Source: Blastopirellula sp. J2-11
GTDB taxonomy: Bacteria > Planctomycetota > Planctomycetia > Pirellulales > Pirellulaceae
Assembly: GCF_024584705.1 (NCBI RefSeq)
Contig: NZ_CP097384.1
Location: forward strand, 5,208,001-5,272,000
Length of the DNA: 64,000 bases
Direction of reading: 5' to 3'
This document shows, in pieces, positions 10,179 to 20,200 of this stretch. Below the pieces are notes generated by a model. That model searched no databases, was not told the origin of the DNA, and saw only the letters and a program-made list of their open reading frames with translations. Position 1 is the first letter of the stretch; every line of letters begins with the position of its first letter. The position numbers and the translations under genes are program-made.

Positions 10179-13100
10179 CTAGTGGACGTCGGCGGCGACC
10201 AACTCCTCTTTTGGAATCGAGCGGGTCTCTTCCGGCAGTTTGATCTCGTCATGTTTTGACACCTGACCTCCCAAGATCGCGTAGATCAAATAAAGGACCG
10301 GGACCAGGTACAAGACGAGGAAGGTCGACGCCATTAGTCCAAAGCATAAACTAACCGCCATCGGTATTAGGACCTGGGCTTGAAGTGAGGTCTCGAACAA
10401 CAGCGGGGTCAGGCCCGCGATCGTGGTGATCGAGGTTAGCAGCACCGGCCGAAAGCGCCGGCGGCCGGTATCCAACAGCGCCTCGTAGATCGGCAGGCCA
10501 TCTCTCAGACGATGGTTAATAAAGTCGACCAATACAATGGAGTCGTTCACCACCACGCCGCATAATGCGACCAGGCCAAAGAAGCTGAAGAGCGTCAACT
10601 CGAGTCCCAGGATTAGGTGCCCGACCACAGCGCCGATCAGGCCAAACGGAATCGCGATCATCACGATCAGCGGCTGGAAGTAAGAATTGAATTCGATCGT
10701 CAGCAAAACGAACATCGCGGCCATCGCGACGCCGGTGCCGATGAACAAACTGCCGAGCGATTCGCTCTGCTGCTCTTTCTGTCCTTCCCAGCGAATCGTG
10801 ACGCCGGGGAACTTCTTCATCATCTCCGGAACGTATTCTTTTTTCAGATTCTCAATGATGGCGTTAGAGTTGGCGACCCGTTGATTCACGTTCGCCGACA
10901 CGGTAATCGAGCGTTTTTGATCCAGACGATTGATCTCGCTCAGCGGTCGGACGATTTCGACATGCGCCAATTCCGTAATTGGACGCTCTGATCCGTCGCC
11001 GGTCCGGACGCGGATTTGATCGAACTCAGCCAATGAGCGGCGATCTTCCCGCGGATAGCGAACCATCAATTTTACTTCATGCCGACCGCGTTGCAGACGC
11101 ATCACTTCGTCGCCGTAGTAGGTGGCGCGAATGGTTTCGGCCAGGTCGCGTTCGGTGACGTTCATTGCCTGAGCGTTTTCTTTCAAACGCAGACGCAGCT
11201 CCATCTTGCCCGGCGAAGAGTCATCCTCGATGTCGTAAACGCCAGCCGACTTGGCCAACTCGGCTTTGACGTCTTCGACCGCCGCTTCCAAGCGCGCCAT
11301 GTTTTTCGGGCTGGTCAGCAGCTTGAATTCAATCTGCTTTCCGCCTGGGCCGATATCTTGGGAATCGAACACCAGCAAGTCAGAGCCGACAATCGGCCCG
11401 GTAGCATCGCGCCATTCTTCGATCAGTTGCGAGCTGCTGACGGTTCGCAGTCCAGGCGATGTAAGCCGAACCACGACGGCGCCCAAATGACTGCCGAACT
11501 GATCGCTGGTTTGGCCCGGTCCTTGTCGCATCTGGGCGAAGCCGACGTTTCGCCGAATCAACTCGACGACGGTCTCCCCTTGCTCCTCGTGCTTCGCGTT
11601 CACAGCGCGAATCGCCGCTTCGATCTTTTGGGTCGCTTCGTCCGCCAAGACCGCCGGCGTTCCGTCCGGAAAACCGACGTTGGCGACGATCGTCTTGCTA
11701 TCCATCGACGGAAACAGGTTAAGCGGCACAAAACCGGCCCAAACGACCGCTATCGAAATCGCCATGATGGCCAGCGCCAGCGTAAAGATGGTGAACGGAT
11801 TGCCGAGCGAATACTTTAATCCCGGCTGGTACGCGTTTTCGATCACCCAGTCGAGCCGCGCCGATGTCCAATCCCCCACCCGGTTGAACGCGGCCCCAAT
11901 CGGTCGGAACGGATAGGCGAAAAAGTCGATTGCGTTGTTGATCAGATCATCCGAATCATCGCCGTGCGCCAAGTGGCACGGCAAGATAAAGGCCGCTTCC
12001 AACAACGATATCAACAGAATCGCGATCATCGCCAACGGCATGACCGCCATAAACTTGCCCATCACGCCGGCGACAAAGAACATCGGCACAAACGCCAAAA
12101 TCGTGGTCGCGATCGACATGACGACCGACGGCAACACTTCGGCCGTACCGTCCACCGCAGCGCGATGAAAGCTTTTTCCCATCTCGCGATGCGCGTAGAT
12201 ATTTTCGCCGATCACGATCGCGTCATCGACCACGATGCCCAGCGCCATGAGAAACGAGAACATCGTCAGCATGTTGAGCGTCTGCCCACAGTAAAGCAGG
12301 ATCGCGCAAGCGCCGAGCATCGAGATCGGAATCCCCATCGACACCCAAAACGCGAGCCGCGTATTCATGAATAGCGCCAAAATAATCAGCACCAGGACGA
12401 GCCCTTGCCAACCATTGGTCGTCAGCGTGTTGAGACGATCGCGGACTTCTTCCGACTGATCTCCCCAGGTCACCATGCTGTAACCTTCGGGAATCAAATC
12501 GCCATGATCTTTGACGAATTTTTTCACTTCATCGGTGATGACGATCAGGTCTTCTTTGGAGGTCCGATTGACCGAGATCGCGATCGCCGGTCGACCATCA
12601 ACGCGCTGGAACGACGTGACGTCGTCAAAATCGTCACGTACGACCGCCAGATCTCCGACGGTCAACACCACGCCGTCTTGCGTCTTGATCAGCGGCAGCT
12701 TGGCGATCTCGCGACCGATATCGCGTTTGTTGTTGCCGCGCACCAGCACTTCCTGCGAAGCGGTGCGGATCAATCCGCCAGGCATTTCCAGGTTTTCGTC
12801 CCGAACGATTTCCGACACTTGCTTCAGCGTCAGACCAAACCGGCGGAGCGCCTCTTCTTCGATCTCGATATCGATCTGATAGTCTTTGGCGCCGGAGACT
12901 TCGGCTTGCGAAACGTTGGGCAGCGCCAATAGTTCGACCCGGATCTCTTCGGCCAGATCGCGCAGGCGCCATTCCATCTCGGCGCTGGGATGCTCGACGT
13001 CGGGGGCAAGTACGCCGACGGTGATCGCCGACTCGCGCAACGTGATTTGCTGCACTTCGGGATCTTCGGCCAGCAACGGAAAGCTCGGGATGCGCTCGAC

Positions 13101-13436
13101 ATCGCCGCGAACTTCGTTCAAGACGCGTTGAGCGTCAACGTCGGCGTTTAGTTCCAAAATAACGGCGCCGTAGTCATTATTGGCGACCGAGGTCATCTTT
13201 TTGATGCCGACCGTGTCTTTGACCGCTTCTTCGATCTTCTCGCAGATGCCGCTTTCGACCTCTTCCGGGCTCGCGCCGGGATAGGGAACGGTCACCAGAA
13301 CGATTTCCAGTTCAAACTCCGGAAAAGTCTCGCGACGCAGCAGAAAAAAGCTGAGTACGCCGACCCCGATCACGCTGATCATGATCGTATTCATCGCAGG
13401 CGTATTGCGAATCGCCCAGCGAACTAAATCTCGCAT
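10179..13436 (-). CDS. RND family efflux pump permease
   Basis: A 1085-residue inner-membrane transporter of the AcrB/HAE superfamily, about the usual length. The N terminus has the first membrane helix followed by FPEFELEIVLVTVPYPGASP, typical of the porter domain. The fourth helix has the paired acidic residues of the proton relay (MALGIVVDDAIVIGENIY). A second half repeats the architecture (ALCGVVVNDSIVLVDFIN). The protein uses proton import to drive export of compounds from the periplasm or membrane. It is co-transcribed with the membrane fusion protein (3 bp gap) and the TetR regulator. No outer-membrane TolC-like gene is present in the window, so that partner must lie elsewhere. The substrate is unknown. 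Confidence 0.96.
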   Translation of the reverse strand: MRDLVRWAIRNTPAMNTIMISVIGVGVLSFFLLRRETFPEFELEIVLVTVPYPGASPEEVESGICEKIEEAVKDTVGIKKMTSVANNDYGAVILELNADVDAQRVLNEVRGDVERIPSFPLLAEDPEVQQITLRESAITVGVLAPDVEHPSAEMEWRLRDLAEEIRVELLALPNVSQAEVSGAKDYQIDIEIEEEALRRFGLTLKQVSEIVRDENLEMPGGLIRTASQEVLVRGNNKRDIGREIAKLPLIKTQDGVVLTVGDLAVVRDDFDDVTSFQRVDGRPAIAISVNRTSKEDLIVITDEVKKFVKDHGDLIPEGYSMVTWGDQSEEVRDRLNTLTTNGWQGLVLVLIILALFMNTRLAFWVSMGIPISMLGACAILLYCGQTLNMLTMFSFLMALGIVVDDAIVIGENIYAHREMGKSFHRAAVDGTAEVLPSVVMSIATTILAFVPMFFVAGVMGKFMAVMPLAMIAILLISLLEAAFILPCHLAHGDDSDDLINNAIDFFAYPFRPIGAAFNRVGDWTSARLDWVIENAYQPGLKYSLGNPFTIFTLALAIMAISIAVVWAGFVPLNLFPSMDSKTIVANVGFPDGTPAVLADEATQKIEAAIRAVNAKHEEQGETVVELIRRNVGFAQMRQGPGQTSDQFGSHLGAVVVRLTSPGLRTVSSSQLIEEWRDATGPIVGSDLLVFDSQDIGPGGKQIEFKLLTSPKNMARLEAAVEDVKAELAKSAGVYDIEDDSSPGKMELRLRLKENAQAMNVTERDLAETIRATYYGDEVMRLQRGRHEVKLMVRYPREDRRSLAEFDQIRVRTGDGSERPITELAHVEIVRPLSEINRLDQKRSITVSANVNQRVANSNAIIENLKKEYVPEMMKKFPGVTIRWEGQKEQQSESLGSLFIGTGVAMAAMFVLLTIEFNSYFQPLIVMIAIPFGLIGAVVGHLILGLELTLFSFFGLVALCGVVVNDSIVLVDFINHRLRDGLPIYEALLDTGRRRFRPVLLTSITTIAGLTPLLFETSLQAQVLIPMAVSLCFGLMASTFLVLYLVPVLYLIYAILGGQVSKHDEIKLPEETRSIPKEELVAADVH

Positions 13437-13439
13437 AAC

Positions 13440-14882
13440 TTAGCCTTCCACTTTCACGGGGAGACCGACACGGGGGTAGCCCATCGGAGAAATCACAATC
13501 TGGTCATCGGCGCGAAGATCGACGTTCTCGCCGTTGATCAATGCGTAATCATCTTGAATGACCAGCACTTCGACGTGCTCAATCTCTAACTTGCCGTCAC
13601 GCACTAACCACAACACAAATCGTGGTCGCGACTCATCTGAATGAGTGCGAGTTTTGGCCGCTTGGCCTGCAGTCATCGTTTCGTGGATTGCCTGAGCCGA
13701 ATAGAGCGACAACGCCGATTCCGGCACGCGCCAGATCGGCATTTCGGGCTGAACTTGAACTTTGACATCGACAAACATGCCGCGCAACAAAGCGGAAGGA
13801 CCGCGGGCTTTGACCAATTGGCCATTCAGCTTGACTTGATCAGGATTGGAAACGCGAATCAAAACCGGAGCCGTTCGCGTCCGCTCGTCGAGTCCTAGAC
13901 CATCAAATCGTGAGAGGACGCCGTCCCATTGATAGTTTCGGCCAGCCAGTTCGTACGAAACCTCCACCGGAACCTGCGGCAACAGATAGTCTTCCGAGCC
14001 GCGGGCCGCCAGCGGATCAATAGTCTTCCCAAGTTGCTTGCGCCAAAGCCAGGCGAGTTCGTCCATTCGTAAACTACAGCGAACTTCGGCGGCGCTGGTA
14101 TCTTCGATCGTGTAGAGCGGCGTTCCGATCTGAACGTACGAGTCCTGCTCGACATCGTCGGTAATGATGACGCCGTTTACCGGCGAAACGACTTTCGTAT
14201 TCTCAAAATCAAGTCTCGCTTGCTCCAGACGCGCTTCGGCCAATTCTTTGGCTCGTTGCAGGCCCTGCTTGCGCGTCCCAATACTGCGAACTTGGTTTTC
14301 TAACTGCAGCAGTTGGTTCTGGGCGGTAATCATCGACTGCTGTTCGCTTTCAAACTGCGACGGAGTCGTCGCATTGCGAGCCAACAGCGATTCCATGCGG
14401 GCCAACTGCTTCTTCTGCAGTTCTAGGTTCTGCTTCGACAGGATGATCAGCTCTTGCGTGTTCTCGACGTCGACGTCGGTCTCACGAATCGCAACTTCCG
14501 CTTGCTCTACTTCTTTCGTCAGGCGTTCGACTTCCAGCGCATACTTGCGCGGATCGATTTCCAGCAGCGGTTGTCCCTTGGAAACGTAGGCGCCGGAACG
14601 TAACGAGTCGTCTCGATAGGTGATGCGGCCGGCGACTTCGGAGGAGAGATTGATCTCGCGATAGGGGACGACGACGCCGTCGACATGAAAGATCAGTCCC
14701 TCTTCGTTCCGCACGATGGGAGCGGTCGAGACCATCAAAACAGGGCGTTCGACCTCCTGTTTTTCTGGAGGCTTGCGCATCTGGAAGATCACGAAAATAA
14801 TCGCCGCCGCGGCGCAAATGATGGCCAGCGGAGTGATCACGCGCGCAACTATGCTTATTGATGAAGCTGACTTTTCACTCAT
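13440..14882 (-). CDS. RND efflux periplasmic adaptor (HlyD/MFP family)
   Basis: A 480-residue membrane fusion protein. One N-terminal membrane helix (about residues 12-32) anchors it. A biotinyl-lipoyl-like half motif follows (VSSEVAGRITYRDDSLRSGA), then a long coiled-coil hairpin (about 115-225, rich in Glu, Gln and Leu: VERLTKEVEQAEVAIRE). The return half motif is NTKVVSPVNGVIITDDVEQD, and beta-barrel domains fill the rest. It bridges the RND pump to an outer-membrane channel. The ATG lies one base after the TetR stop (TGA-G-ATG), so translation is coupled. Confidence 0.95.
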   Translation of the reverse strand: MSEKSASSISIVARVITPLAIICAAAAIIFVIFQMRKPPEKQEVERPVLMVSTAPIVRNEEGLIFHVDGVVVPYREINLSSEVAGRITYRDDSLRSGAYVSKGQPLLEIDPRKYALEVERLTKEVEQAEVAIRETDVDVENTQELIILSKQNLELQKKQLARMESLLARNATTPSQFESEQQSMITAQNQLLQLENQVRSIGTRKQGLQRAKELAEARLEQARLDFENTKVVSPVNGVIITDDVEQDSYVQIGTPLYTIEDTSAAEVRCSLRMDELAWLWRKQLGKTIDPLAARGSEDYLLPQVPVEVSYELAGRNYQWDGVLSRFDGLGLDERTRTAPVLIRVSNPDQVKLNGQLVKARGPSALLRGMFVDVKVQVQPEMPIWRVPESALSLYSAQAIHETMTAGQAAKTRTHSDESRPRFVLWLVRDGKLEIEHVEVLVIQDDYALINGENVDLRADDQIVISPMGYPRVGLPVKVEG

Positions 14883-14883
14883 C

Positions 14884-15570
14884 TCAGTGGTTTCCCTTTA
14901 CGCTTTTTACCGCCGAATCAAGCGCTAACGCCTGACTTTCAAGCGGCGAGTCCCATCCGCCATGTTGTAGCGCGGCGAGGACAAATCGGTAGATATATTC
15001 CGCCAAATCTTCCGTGCCAAAATGTTCATCCAGCATCTCCTGCGGCACCAACATGTGCAGCACTGGTTGGTTGAACCGATAAAACAAACATTGGCCAATC
15101 AAGCTGAACGCAAGTTGATGCAGGCGAAACTCCTGCACGCTAGGACCAACGATCTCTTGCAGGATTGAAACGAGCTGCTTGTGATGGGGTCGAAAAAACT
15201 CTTCCACAAGCTCCTCCACTACTCCAGTTGGCTGAGAAAACTCACGCATCATCAGCCGATGACACGCGCTGGTGTCGGTCTTCGATCGCATTCGCAATAA
15301 CGAAACGCGTATGAAGTCGCGCAGGCGTGACTCGGGGCTCTCGTTGGCTTCCCATTTCGGCATTGGGTACGCATCGTGCGCGCTGATGTGCGCTTGCTTG
15401 AACACTGCCGAATAAAGCTTCTTCTTGTCACCAAAGTAGTAATTCACGGCCGCCAGGTTCACGCCGGCTTTCGCGCAAATATCGCGAATCGTCGCCGCAC
15501 GAAATCCCTTTTCAGAGAACTCTTCGAGCGCCGCGGCTAAGATCTTGTTGGCTGGGTCGTCGTTTCCCAC
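14884..15570 (-). CDS. TetR/AcrR family regulator of the RND operon
   Basis: A 228-residue TetR-type repressor starting with GTG at 15570, with GGAG 7 bp upstream. The N-terminal helix-turn-helix is clear: ILAAALEEFSEKGFRAATIR (about 9-28) and AGVNLAAVNYYFGDKKKLYS (about 36-55). The C-terminal domain (LRDFIRVSLLRMRS, then a FRPHHKQLVSILQEIVG segment) resembles the CecR/YbiH group (DUF1956). That group in E. coli also sits next to a membrane fusion protein gene. It is first in the operon with the MFP and RND genes, so it probably represses its own operon. A perfect palindrome at 15616-15631 is the likely operator. Confidence 0.93.
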   Translation of the reverse strand: MGNDDPANKILAAALEEFSEKGFRAATIRDICAKAGVNLAAVNYYFGDKKKLYSAVFKQAHISAHDAYPMPKWEANESPESRLRDFIRVSLLRMRSKTDTSACHRLMMREFSQPTGVVEELVEEFFRPHHKQLVSILQEIVGPSVQEFRLHQLAFSLIGQCLFYRFNQPVLHMLVPQEMLDEHFGTEDLAEYIYRFVLAALQHGGWDSPLESQALALDSAVKSVKGNH

Positions 15571-15615
15571 TGACTGGCTCCGCTAGTGATATCCTTACTA
15601 AGTAAAACAAGCGTA

Positions 15616-15631
15616 TGAAACAATTGTTTCA
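15616..15631. promoter_or_regulatory. Candidate TetR operator (perfect 16-bp palindrome)
   Basis: TGAAACAATTGTTTCA is an exact palindrome 46-61 bp upstream of the tetR start. A second, shorter inverted repeat (TTACT-A-AGTAA, 15595-15605) lies between it and the gene. Size and position fit a TetR-family operator. Confidence 0.7.
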
Positions 15632-15680
15632 ATAAAAACAGCAACTGGGCAAGATTTACCGATTTTTCCCCATAAGAACG

Positions 15681-15714
15681 AAAAAAGGCCCGGATAAACC
15701 GGGCCTTTTTCGTT
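15681..15714 (-). terminator. Rho-independent terminator of the PQQ-repeat gene
   Basis: AAAAGGCCCGG-TTTAT-CCGGGCCTTTT read on the minus strand, with T-runs on both sides. It lies about 30 bp after the stop of the gene ending at 15745 and separates it from tetR. Confidence 0.9.
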
Positions 15715-15744
15715 GAACGAGCCGTAAAACGTGTCAAATTGACA

Positions 15745-17031
15745 TCATTTTTGAGTCAAATCGTAGATCATCAACTTGTCTTGTTCTCGCAAGTACAGCT
15801 TGCCATCCACGACGACTGGGTGGGCCCAGCTTTCCCGTTCTTGGTATTCCGGCATGAACTTCCCTTTCAGGATGTACTGCTTCGGGCTCGCTTCAACCAA
15901 GGCCAACTCGCCCGACTGATAACGGAAGATGAAATTGCCATCGGCATACAGAACGGCCGCCGAGCCTTTTCCTTCGCCGCGCTTGTCTCCGCCCCATTGC
16001 ACTTCGCCGGTCTTCATCTCAATACAGATCGGGAATCCTTCGTTGTGCTTGGTGCCGGCGTAGATGTAATCGCCCAGTTTGACCATGCCGCCGTGATGGT
16101 TTTGGAAGGTCTTCGGCTCCAGGAAGTAGACTTCCTCGGCATCGACGCCGTCACGAGTTTTCGACAATTTCACCAGGGCTGCGCCCGTTTGATAACCGGA
16201 CGACGCAAAGACATAGTCGCCGTCGACGATCGGGGTCGGGATGACCGCCACGTCGTTGGCGACCAGATTGTAGTTGTACAAAAACTTGCCATCTTTGGCT
16301 CGCACGGCGACCAAACCTTTGCCGGTCATCTGCACATACTGCTTTACGCCGGCGCCGTTGCCGATCACGATCGAAGAGTAGCCGGCTTCTCCTTTCCCTT
16401 TGTCTCCGAGCTTGGCGTCCTTGGTCGCCCAGACTTCTTTGCCCGTCTTTTTGTTGAGCGCGAGCATCAATGCTTGTTCCGAACCAGGCGTGCAAATCAG
16501 CAAATTGCCGTCAACCAACGGCGATTCGGCGAATCCCCAGTTCGGTCGCTTGGCCCCGTATTCTTTCTCAAAGCTTCGCTTCCAGACCACCTTGCCGCTC
16601 TTGCGATCTAGGCAAGCGACCGTACCATCCGAAAGAACCACGTACAAATCATCGCCGTCAATCGTCGGGGTCGAGCGCGATCCGCCGTAGCCATGTTTTG
16701 GAATCTCTTCGGTGACCGGGGTTTTCCAGGCTACTTGATTGGTCGCCAGATCCACCGCGACCACTCCTTGCCCCTCGTCAAAGTTGCCGGTGGTGTACAG
16801 CATCCCATCCACGATCGAAACGCTGGCGTAGCCCCCGCCGAGGCCTTCGACCATACCAAGCAATTTTGGCGGTTGTGCGTCCCAGTCCTTTAGTAGGCCG
16901 GTCGAAGTCGATTTGCCTTCACGATGAGGACCGCGCCACTGCAGCCAATTGGCGTCATCCGGTTTCGCCGCGATTGCAGAGGAACCAAGGATCGCCACTG
17001 CGGCGAAAGCAATTATGTGTACGTATTTCAT
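15745..17031 (-). CDS. PQQ-like beta-propeller repeat protein (exported)
   Basis: A 428-residue protein with an N-terminal signal peptide (MKYVHIIAFAAVAILGSSAI, cleavage after about residue 22). Typical outer strands of PQQ/YVTN-type propeller repeats follow: NWLQWRGPHREGKS, GVVAVDLATNQVAWKTPV, GTVACLDRKSGKVVWKRSF and LNKKTGKEVWATKD. The WLQWRGP opening is common to planctomycete and verrucomicrobial propeller proteins (often annotated as PQQ-binding or outer-membrane assembly BamB-like). I see no dehydrogenase catalytic residues, so an enzyme activity should not be assumed. It is a single-gene unit with its own terminator. Confidence 0.9.
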   Translation of the reverse strand: MKYVHIIAFAAVAILGSSAIAAKPDDANWLQWRGPHREGKSTSTGLLKDWDAQPPKLLGMVEGLGGGYASVSIVDGMLYTTGNFDEGQGVVAVDLATNQVAWKTPVTEEIPKHGYGGSRSTPTIDGDDLYVVLSDGTVACLDRKSGKVVWKRSFEKEYGAKRPNWGFAESPLVDGNLLICTPGSEQALMLALNKKTGKEVWATKDAKLGDKGKGEAGYSSIVIGNGAGVKQYVQMTGKGLVAVRAKDGKFLYNYNLVANDVAVIPTPIVDGDYVFASSGYQTGAALVKLSKTRDGVDAEEVYFLEPKTFQNHHGGMVKLGDYIYAGTKHNEGFPICIEMKTGEVQWGGDKRGEGKGSAAVLYADGNFIFRYQSGELALVEASPKQYILKGKFMPEYQERESWAHPVVVDGKLYLREQDKLMIYDLTQK

Positions 17032-17240
17032 GCAAGATCTCCCAGCAGGCAGGGGGTTGGCGCCAAACAGGCGGGAATGTTCCGATTGTGTCGAAAAATC
17101 ATAGGCGATGTGAGTCTAAGCGGCGGCTAAGCAGATGGCAAGCTTGGCTGAATGGAGCACGCTCTGTGAAAAACCTTCAGGCAGTGTGATTTTTTCACGG
17201 TTGCATCTCGATCCAGCCCCCTAAACAATCGAACAATGCC

Positions 17241-20200
17241 ATGCCAAGTTCCCCTCTCTCCTCCCGATCGGTCGTCATGCTCCCTCATTTACGACATCTG
17301 TTGCTAGTCATTCTAGCCGCTCTCGCCCCTTCGATTCTGTTGGCTGACGAACCGTTCATTCCTCGCCGGCAAGCGACGATACCCGGTCCGGCGCTTGCGC
17401 CGACGGATGCCGCCGCCAAGATGACGGTTCCTCCTGGTTTCACGGTCGAAGTTGTCGCCGCCGAGCCTGACCTGATCAATCCGGTCGCGATGGCGTTTGA
17501 CGATCAGGGGCGGATTTGGGTCACCGAGTCGCTCGAATATCCGCGCCACGAGCCGGGTCCAGGTCGCGATCGCATCAAAGTGCTGGAAGATACCGACCAC
17601 GATGGCCGCGTCGACAAAACGACGATCTTCGCCGACGGCTTGAATATCCCCTCGGGCATCGCAGTCGGCTTTGGAGGAGTCTGGGTCGCCAACGCGCCTG
17701 ACCTGCTCTTCTTTGAAGATACCGATGGCGATTTGAAAGCCGACAAAAAGCATGTGGTCGTCACCGGCTTTGGACGATCCGACACGCATGAACTTCCCAA
17801 TTCCCTGACTTGGGGCCCCGACGGCGCTCTCTACGGACTGAACGGCGTCTTCAATCCATCGCATATTACCCAGCATGGAAAAACGTTCGACTTCACCTGT
17901 ACGATGTTTCGTATCGATCCCCGCACCGAAGAGTTTTCCCTCTTCTGCGAAGGGACCAGCAATCCCTGGGGAATTGCGTTCGATCCCGAGGGGAGCGCGT
18001 TCATTAGCGCCTGCGTGATCGATCATCTGTGGCATCTGACCGAAACCGGCTACTACCATCGCCAAGGCGGCCCTTACCCTCCACACACGTGGAAGATCGG
18101 ATCAATCGTCCAGCACAAACATCAGATGGCCGCCTATTGCGGCATCGAATATTTTGACAGCGACGCCTATCCGGCCGAATACCGCGATCGCTTGTACATG
18201 GGGAATATCCACGGCAATTGCATCAACGTTGACGAAGTAACCCGCGACGGCTCGACCTATTTCGGCAAGCCTCATCCCGACTTTGTCACCTCCAACGACG
18301 TCTGGCACATGCCGGTCGATCAGAAGATCGGCCCCGACGGTTGTCTCTACGTTCTCGACTGGTACGACCGCTTCCACTGCTATCAAGACGCGATGGCTCA
18401 CCCGGCTAAAGTCGATCGCTTGAAGGGGCGGCTCTATCGAATTCGGTACGAAGAAACTCCTCGCGCGGCGCCCTTTAATCTAGGGCAGGAAACCGACGCG
18501 CAACTGATCGAGCGACTCCATAGCGGCAATCGCTTCTATCGCGACCGAGCCCAGCGACTATTGAGCGAACGAAGTGAGCCTGCGACGATGGCGCAACTGG
18601 CCAAGCTGGTCCAAAACGAATCGGCGCCGCGCAAAACTCGCTTGCATGCTGTGTGGGCGATCGCCGGCGGCCAAGAGCCGTCGGAAAAATTCGTGACGTC
18701 GCTCCTTGCTGACAACGACTCCACTTTTCGCGCGTGGGGCGTGCGCATCGCCGGCAATCGGAGAAAAATTTCGCCTGCACTCGCCGCCAAGATAGTCGCC
18801 ATGACGGCGGACAACAGTCCTGACGTTTTGCTGCAAATTGCGATCGCCGCCGGCAAGATCGAGCAAGTTCCGACCGTCCCCACACTTGCCGCAGTGCTGG
18901 CCAGCGCCGGCGAGGACAAACTGATCCCGCAGATCGTGTGGCAAAACCTGCACCCACGCCTTGAAACCGACAGCGGACAACTTTTCGCGCTTCTGGATGA
19001 TCCCAAGTTCGCCAACAATCCGTACGTCGCCGCGCTGCTCCCGCGGATCATTGATCGCATTCTGGCCGCTCCCAAGGTCGATACCGACAGTATCGTCAAG
19101 CTGGTAAAATTGGTCGCAGAGACGCCGGCGTTGCGTCCGGCTCTCGGCAACTCGTTGGCGACGCTCACCGCGCGCGTTCAATCGGGCGAAATCTCTGGTG
19201 ATCGCCTTCTCAAGATGCGCTCGCTGTTGGAGCCGGTCATCCAGCCGATCCTGGCCGCTGGCGAGCAGAATCCATCCTACTTTGACGCCGCATTGCTGGC
19301 GGTTACTTGGAAAAACGCCGACGCCCAAGCAGCGGTTCGCTCGGTCTATCAAGATAAAGCGGCGCCTGCCGCGAAGCGTTCGGCCGCTTTGGCGGCGCTG
19401 GTCGCCTTTGGTGACGATCAGATCGTTTCCGCCGTGCGCGCGGTGCTGGTCGCCCCACAACAGGCGTCTCGGCAACTGCAAGCCGATTCGATTGCCGCAT
19501 TAGGGCGACTCGATCAGCCGCAGGTCGCCGCCATGTTGCTCTCAATCTATCCGCAACTAGCGTCGGATCTTCAACCCAAGGCGCTGGAACTGCTGACGCA
19601 GCGCGTCGCTTGGAGCGAACAACTGCTCAACGCCGTCGCCGCCGAAAAAATCTCGAAAGACGCGCTGAACATCAACCAAGTTCGCAAGTTGCAAGAGAGC
19701 CCTGACAGCAAGGTGGTCGCCACCGCAATCAAATTGTGGGGACAAGTCCGTACGCAGCGCAATCCTGAGCGGGAACTGGTCATCGCCGACATGCGCCATT
19801 TGGTCCACGGACGTGATGGCGATCCGCATGCTGGCGCCGTCGCGTTTCAAAAACTATGCGGTCAATGTCACAAGATCTATGGACAAGGGCAGGAAGTGGG
19901 GCCGGATATTACGACCAACGGTCGCGGTTCGTTCGAGCAACTCCTCTCCAGCGTTTTCGATCCCAGCCTGGTGATCGGTCCTGACTATCAAGGCCGCATG
20001 GTGCTCACGGCTGACGGCCGCACGCTGACCGGATTGCTGGTCGAAGACAACGACCAGCGCGTCGTTCTCAAGCTACAGGGAGGAAAACTCGAAACGATTC
20101 CGCGGGATGACGTCGACGCAATTCGCATTAGCAAGTTGTCGCTAATGCCGGAGGGAGTCGAGAAGCAACTGAGCGAACAAGAGCTGATCGATCTGTTCGC

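Noticed and set aside
11079-11819. 246-codon plus-strand frame inside the RND gene
   Set aside because: Complementary-strand shadow of a clear RND permease.
15739-16611. 290-codon plus-strand frame
   Set aside because: Antisense to the PQQ-repeat protein, which has a signal peptide and repeated propeller motifs.
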